NCBI GenBank assembly: GCA_000961805.1
Contig: LADV01000226.1
Location: 1-25,945, forward strand
Reading direction: 5' to 3'
Length of the DNA: 25,945 nucleotides
Source: Peptococcaceae bacterium BRH_c23
GTDB taxonomy: Bacteria; Bacillota_B; Desulfitobacteriia; Desulfitobacteriales; Desulfitobacteriaceae
Positions 23,133 to 25,945 of this stretch are shown here, piece after piece. How positions within the stretch are numbered: position 1 is the first letter of the stretch; each line of letters opens with the position of its first letter. A program made the position numbers and the translations under genes. The notes under the pieces are model-generated. The model ran no database searches. It was not told the origin of the DNA and saw only the letters and a program-made list of their open reading frames with translations.

Positions 23133-25223
23133 TCAATCGCTCCAACAGCTTTTCCTGATAACTAATATGATTCCATCATCTTCAAGTGCTCCGCCACCTA
23201 TGCGGCGAGCCTCCGCGGCAATAAGTTCCGCAATTTCCTGAGACTTAGACTTATTAAGGGCAATTCTCACTAAGAATTCTTGAATCCAATCCGTACCTTC
23301 TTTTAAAACATCCTGTACCCCGTCCGTCAATAATATTAAAGTTTCCTCGTTCTCCATCTTCGTCTCAATAACCGGGGTATCAATCTGGTTTAATATGCCC
23401 GCAGGAAGACTAGACGAGTCAAAGGACTTAACTCCATCCTTACTGATCAAATACGTGGCAGACGCTCCCACTTTGATTAGTTTAATATTCGTAGATTCCA
23501 AATCAATAATAGCCATATCAATCGTTACGAAACTTTCCTCAGGGGAACGCATAACTAGGATGGAGTTTAGTGCCTGAATTGCGCCTTCTGGTTCAAACCC
23601 TGTCGTCAATAATTGCTCCAGAAGAGTCAAGGCGGTAGCACTTAACTTGGCAGCGTTTTCTCCCACACCCATACCATCACTCAGCACAAAAGCATGCTGA
23701 CTTGTCGAGAAAGCTATCGAAGCATAATTGTCTCCACTCATTGAATTGCCAGTTTTGGTAAATGTCGATACCCCTACATCAAGGAAATGTCGGCGACGGC
23801 GAGCTAAATTTGATGGCTTGACGATCTCCCAGTTATGCTGAGTATGGAGTTCTTTAGCTAAATTTCCTATGACATGCGAGACATTAAGAAACTGTCGTGA
23901 CAAGGCCTCTTGGTTCAGTACCAGTCGACGACGCCATGTCTCCTGACTCTTTTCTTGTTCCATGATAAATTGAACCCCTAACAAAATTTCTTTTAAACGC
24001 CCACAATGACGCTTCCACTCAACAGGTAGTTGCTTTAATGCTACATCGGTTTGATTCTCTACCAATGCAAACAGTTCAAAGAAAATATGGTAGGTCTTGT
24101 AAAACTCTCGATTCCAACAGGCATCCTTTGTAGGACAAGAATGACACACACGCTCTACTAGGACATTCATCAATTCCGAAACTTCTGGACGCAAGTCAAA
24201 CGTCTCTGACTCAGCCGCTTGATAGCTTAAAGCAATTTCGTCAAAAATTTCAGCTAAGGCCTTTACTTTAGAAACAGTTGTTTCAATCTCGGGAATCGCC
24301 TTTGGCTTTAAAAAGTCCTTTTTTGGAGTAGCTCCAGGTAATAATAAAAAGAGAAATAGACCTAGGGTAGAGGAAATAAGCTGGGAATATATTACTTCTT
24401 GTTGCAAGAAGACTGTCAGCATCATCATTACTGCTATAAAAGCGGTTCCAATTCCTAGTTTACCAAACCGACGAAATGCTCCTGTGCAAAAACCTGCTAA
24501 ACCGTAAATTCCTGCATCCATCAGAGTTTGACTGCTCAACGATAATTGAGGTAAAAACCCTAATAAGGCACCTACACCCGCTGACGTGCCCGCGCCGTAT
24601 CGTTCAGATATAAATAAAACGAAAAAGCTTAGTAAGACCACGGAGATATTGATTTCCATAAATTGAACACCTTGAAGTCCACTAATCAGTCCGATGAGAA
24701 TAAATAACCAGGCTATTCCTTGCTCACGCTGGAATTCACCACTCCAAATGGCCTCCTGATGGCTCAAAGCGAACCAGAAAATGATTGCAAATCCTCCTGA
24801 TAATACACTATAAAGACCCACCGAAAGGAATGCATAAAGATCTGGTTTGACAAGACTCATGGCAAAGCCTGAAATAATGGCTGCCATCAAACCCGTTAGA
24901 ATAACCAAATACGTTCCTTGACTCTTCTTTTTGCGTACGGAGGGCAATGTCACCAGCAAAGCCCCTAAGATAAACACCACCTGCAAAGCGAAGGAAAGGT
25001 CTTTCAAGGAAATCACGCCGATAAGAATTCCTAATAGACCAAACGGAAATCCATTTTCTCTTCTCAATATCAAAGCAGCTCCGAACGCGACCCCAAAGGG
25101 ATGGAGGCCTAGGATACTTCCTCTCGCCAACAACCCGCCTAATACCAAAGGGAAAAACATTCCTTCAACTGAGATTCTACTTCCCAGACTCCGATCCATT
25201 TTTAACGTTGCCCATTCTGCCAT
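23133..25223 (-). CDS. spoIIE: Stage II sporulation protein E (PP2C-type phosphatase)
   Basis: SpoIIE sits at the polar septum in sporulation and dephosphorylates SpoIIAA, which frees sigma-F in the forespore. The 696-residue protein has about ten hydrophobic segments in residues 20-300. A cytoplasmic linker follows with Cys360, Cys363 and Cys369 (C-x2-C-x5-C). The PP2C domain runs from about 480 to the end, with SGDNYAS (496-502), SDGMGVG (515-521) and a late EDDGIILVI carrying metal-binding Asp residues. It is shorter than the Bacillus protein (827), mostly before the phosphatase domain; no frameshift is apparent. AGAGGTGG lies before the ATG at 25223. The promoter fits Spo0A control. An IS110 element lies upstream, facing away. 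Confidence 0.96.
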   Translation of the reverse strand: MAEWATLKMDRSLGSRISVEGMFFPLVLGGLLARGSILGLHPFGVAFGAALILRRENGFPFGLLGILIGVISLKDLSFALQVVFILGALLVTLPSVRKKKSQGTYLVILTGLMAAIISGFAMSLVKPDLYAFLSVGLYSVLSGGFAIIFWFALSHQEAIWSGEFQREQGIAWLFILIGLISGLQGVQFMEINISVVLLSFFVLFISERYGAGTSAGVGALLGFLPQLSLSSQTLMDAGIYGLAGFCTGAFRRFGKLGIGTAFIAVMMMLTVFLQQEVIYSQLISSTLGLFLFLLLPGATPKKDFLKPKAIPEIETTVSKVKALAEIFDEIALSYQAAESETFDLRPEVSELMNVLVERVCHSCPTKDACWNREFYKTYHIFFELFALVENQTDVALKQLPVEWKRHCGRLKEILLGVQFIMEQEKSQETWRRRLVLNQEALSRQFLNVSHVIGNLAKELHTQHNWEIVKPSNLARRRRHFLDVGVSTFTKTGNSMSGDNYASIAFSTSQHAFVLSDGMGVGENAAKLSATALTLLEQLLTTGFEPEGAIQALNSILVMRSPEESFVTIDMAIIDLESTNIKLIKVGASATYLISKDGVKSFDSSSLPAGILNQIDTPVIETKMENEETLILLTDGVQDVLKEGTDWIQEFLVRIALNKSKSQEIAELIAAEARRIGGGALEDDGIILVIRKSCWSD

Positions 25224-25253
25224 AATGCCACCTCTTACCCATTTATTGGTAAC

Positions 25254-25286
25254 ATTATAGCTTAGCGCAATAGAAAACCTTGTCTA
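25254..25286 (-). promoter_or_regulatory. spoIIE promoter, Spo0A-dependent type (21-bp spacer)
   Basis: On the minus strand TAGACA (25281-25286) is followed by 21 bp and a perfect TATAAT (25254-25259). Near-consensus sigma-A elements with an over-long 21-22-bp spacer are the hallmark of the Spo0A-activated spoIIE and spoIIG promoters of Bacillus. It is 31 bp before the ATG. Confidence 0.7.
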
Positions 25287-25311
25287 GTCAAGTCAAACAA
25301 ACACAACAACT

Positions 25312-25318
25312 TTCGACG
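25312..25318 (-). promoter_or_regulatory. Spo0A box candidate
   Basis: CGTCGAA on the minus strand matches the 0A box TGTCGAA at six of seven positions. It sits 25 bp upstream of the spoIIE -35. It lies in the loop of a small palindrome (AACAAC...GTTGTT, 25305-25323). Confidence 0.55.
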
Positions 25319-25490
25319 TTGTTAGTTAAATCTCTCTAATAAGATCTGCATTAACCCTATAGCACTCTAAAATATGCCGACATTTTCAAGAAATATATAA
25401 AGAAACAATCATGAACCCCGGCGTTCACAAATTAGAATGAAAATGTTTTCCAGTCATGCGAATTCCATAGTCTTCCATTTGGAATACTCT

Positions 25491-25641
25491 TATTGGCGGG
25501 AGTTAAATATCCGCAAGTTTATTGGTGGAATTTCCCCCGTTAAAGAAACTGGTTTCAGTAACCTTTGAGTACAAATTAGTGTGCCTTGAGCACGTGTAAG
25601 AAATTTCTTTTAGTTTCAGGTTACTGAATCTCCCGCCAATT
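25491..25641 (+). ncRNA. Candidate IS110 bridge RNA
   Basis: Two perfect 11-bp helices are nested. The outer is ATTGGCGGGAG (25492-25502) with CTCCCGCCAAT (25630-25640). The inner is TTCAGTAACCT (25554-25564) with AGGTTACTGAA (25618-25628). The inner arm encloses an asymmetric loop and a small apical hairpin, GTGC-CTTGA-GCAC (25581-25593). The 5' part (25503-25553) can fold a short GGTGG/CCCCC hairpin. IS110-family recombinases are guided by a bridge RNA from the non-coding end, with internal loops that pair with target and donor DNA. Position, length (about 150 nt) and shape fit. Loop assignments are not possible without the right end. Confidence 0.6.
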
Positions 25642-25659
25642 AATTAAAGGAGGGTTCAA

Positions 25660-25945
25660 ATGGACGCTATTTTGGAATCATGTGCTGGCTTGGATGTTCA
25701 CCAGGAAACAGTTGTAGCTTGTATACTCACTGGTCCTCTTGATCTAAAGCCTAAGAAAGTAGTTAAAACGTTTTCTACTACAACGACCGAACTCCTTGCA
25801 TTAGCTAAATGGCTTGAAGAGTTTAATTGCTCCCATGTTGCTATGGAGAGTACTGGGGTCTATTGGAAGCCTGTATGGAATATCCTAGAGAGTTGTTCTT
25901 TTAAGCAACTTCTTGCAAATTCTCAGCGTATTAAGAATGTCCCTG
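25660..25945 (+). CDS. IS110-family transposase (DEDD recombinase), N-terminal part
   Basis: The visible 95 residues have the IS110 N-terminal RuvC-like (DEDD) domain. CAGLDVHQETVVACIL carries the first Asp (12), AMESTGVYWKPVWNIL carries the Glu (63), and LLANSQRIKNVP is the usual start of the segment leading to the next Asp. AAAGGAGGG lies 6 nt before the ATG at 25660. The gene runs off the right edge, so the last catalytic Asp residues and the C-terminal Tnp domain with its serine are not visible. It is the only plus-strand gene in the window, which fits horizontal acquisition. No frameshift is visible in this part. Confidence 0.95.
   Translation, partial: MDAILESCAGLDVHQETVVACILTGPLDLKPKKVVKTFSTTTTELLALAKWLEEFNCSHVAMESTGVYWKPVWNILESCSFKQLLANSQRIKNVP

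Larger units (their letters stand above)
25224..25490. other. Intergenic region between spoIIE and the IS110 element
   Basis: It holds the spoIIE promoter and Spo0A-like box. From about 25330 to 25440 I see only A/T-rich DNA with a second weak 0A-like match (TGTCGGC on the minus strand near 25380). Near 25462-25485 there is a small ATTCCA/TGGAAT hairpin that may already belong to the insertion element. The exact left end of the element was not found. Confidence 0.5.
25490..25945 (+). mobile_element. IS110-family insertion sequence, left part (truncated by window edge)
   Basis: An IS110-type transposase start follows a structured non-coding left end. IS110 elements lack terminal inverted repeats and leave no obvious target duplication, so the exact left end cannot be fixed from one copy; 25490 is the start of the structured part and the true end may be tens of bases further left. 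The long non-coding stretch lies before the transposase, which is the arrangement of the IS110 group and not the IS1111 group. Confidence 0.8.

Noticed and set aside
24931..25260. 109-codon open frame on the plus strand opposite the start of spoIIE
   Set aside because: Antisense shadow of the SpoIIE membrane region; low-complexity composition and no ribosome binding site.

Overview
The window looks like a chromosomal segment of an anaerobic, endospore-forming, Gram-positive bacterium of the Desulfosporosinus/Desulfitobacterium (Peptococcaceae) type. The evidence is a Clostridia-like 16S 5' end next to lysS, a spoIIE gene with a Spo0A-style promoter, a formate-tetrahydrofolate ligase, strong AGGAGG-type ribosome binding sites and several TTG/GTG starts. 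The genus is inferred, not proven. Every housekeeping gene lies on the minus strand, so transcription runs from high to low coordinates. Only a truncated IS110-family element at the right edge lies on the plus strand.

Layout in transcription order. (1) 25660-25945 (+): start of an IS110-family transposase, preceded by about 150 nt of structured non-coding DNA (25491-25641) that fits an IS110 'bridge RNA'. (2) spoIIE, with a TAGACA-21-TATAAT promoter and a Spo0A-like box. (3) fhs, encoding a formate-tetrahydrofolate ligase that departs from several family signatures; it has its own terminator and a dispersed-type palindrome behind it. (4) tilS, ftsH and ndk. (5) Two tandem DUF881 membrane proteins, an HD-domain protein with a Cys cluster, then folP-folB-folK. 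(6) A short leader or small RNA ending in a textbook terminator. (7) A tightly packed vitamin/cofactor operon: DUF2520 protein, panC, panD, nadA, nadB, nadC, birA. (8) bioY under a clear BirA operator, then coaX and dusB. (9) greA behind a perfect consensus promoter, then lysS. (10) The promoter, leader and first ~143 nt of a 16S rRNA gene.

The central part is a cofactor hub. PanC and PanD make pantothenate from pantoate and beta-alanine, and CoaX starts its conversion to CoA. NadB, NadA and NadC make nicotinate mononucleotide from aspartate. BirA and BioY handle biotin attachment, sensing and uptake. FolP, FolB and FolK make dihydropteroate, the precursor of the folate used by Fhs. Missing from the visible clusters are panB, a classical panE, folE and hpt. 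The DUF2520 and HD-domain proteins sit where pathway-gap fillers might be expected.

The most interesting signals are the nested-helix RNA candidate upstream of the IS110 transposase, the divergent Fhs, the terminated leader (with a 27-codon ORF) ahead of the pan-nad-birA operon, the HD/Cys-cluster protein in the folate operon, and three kinds of repeated or palindromic hairpins between genes.
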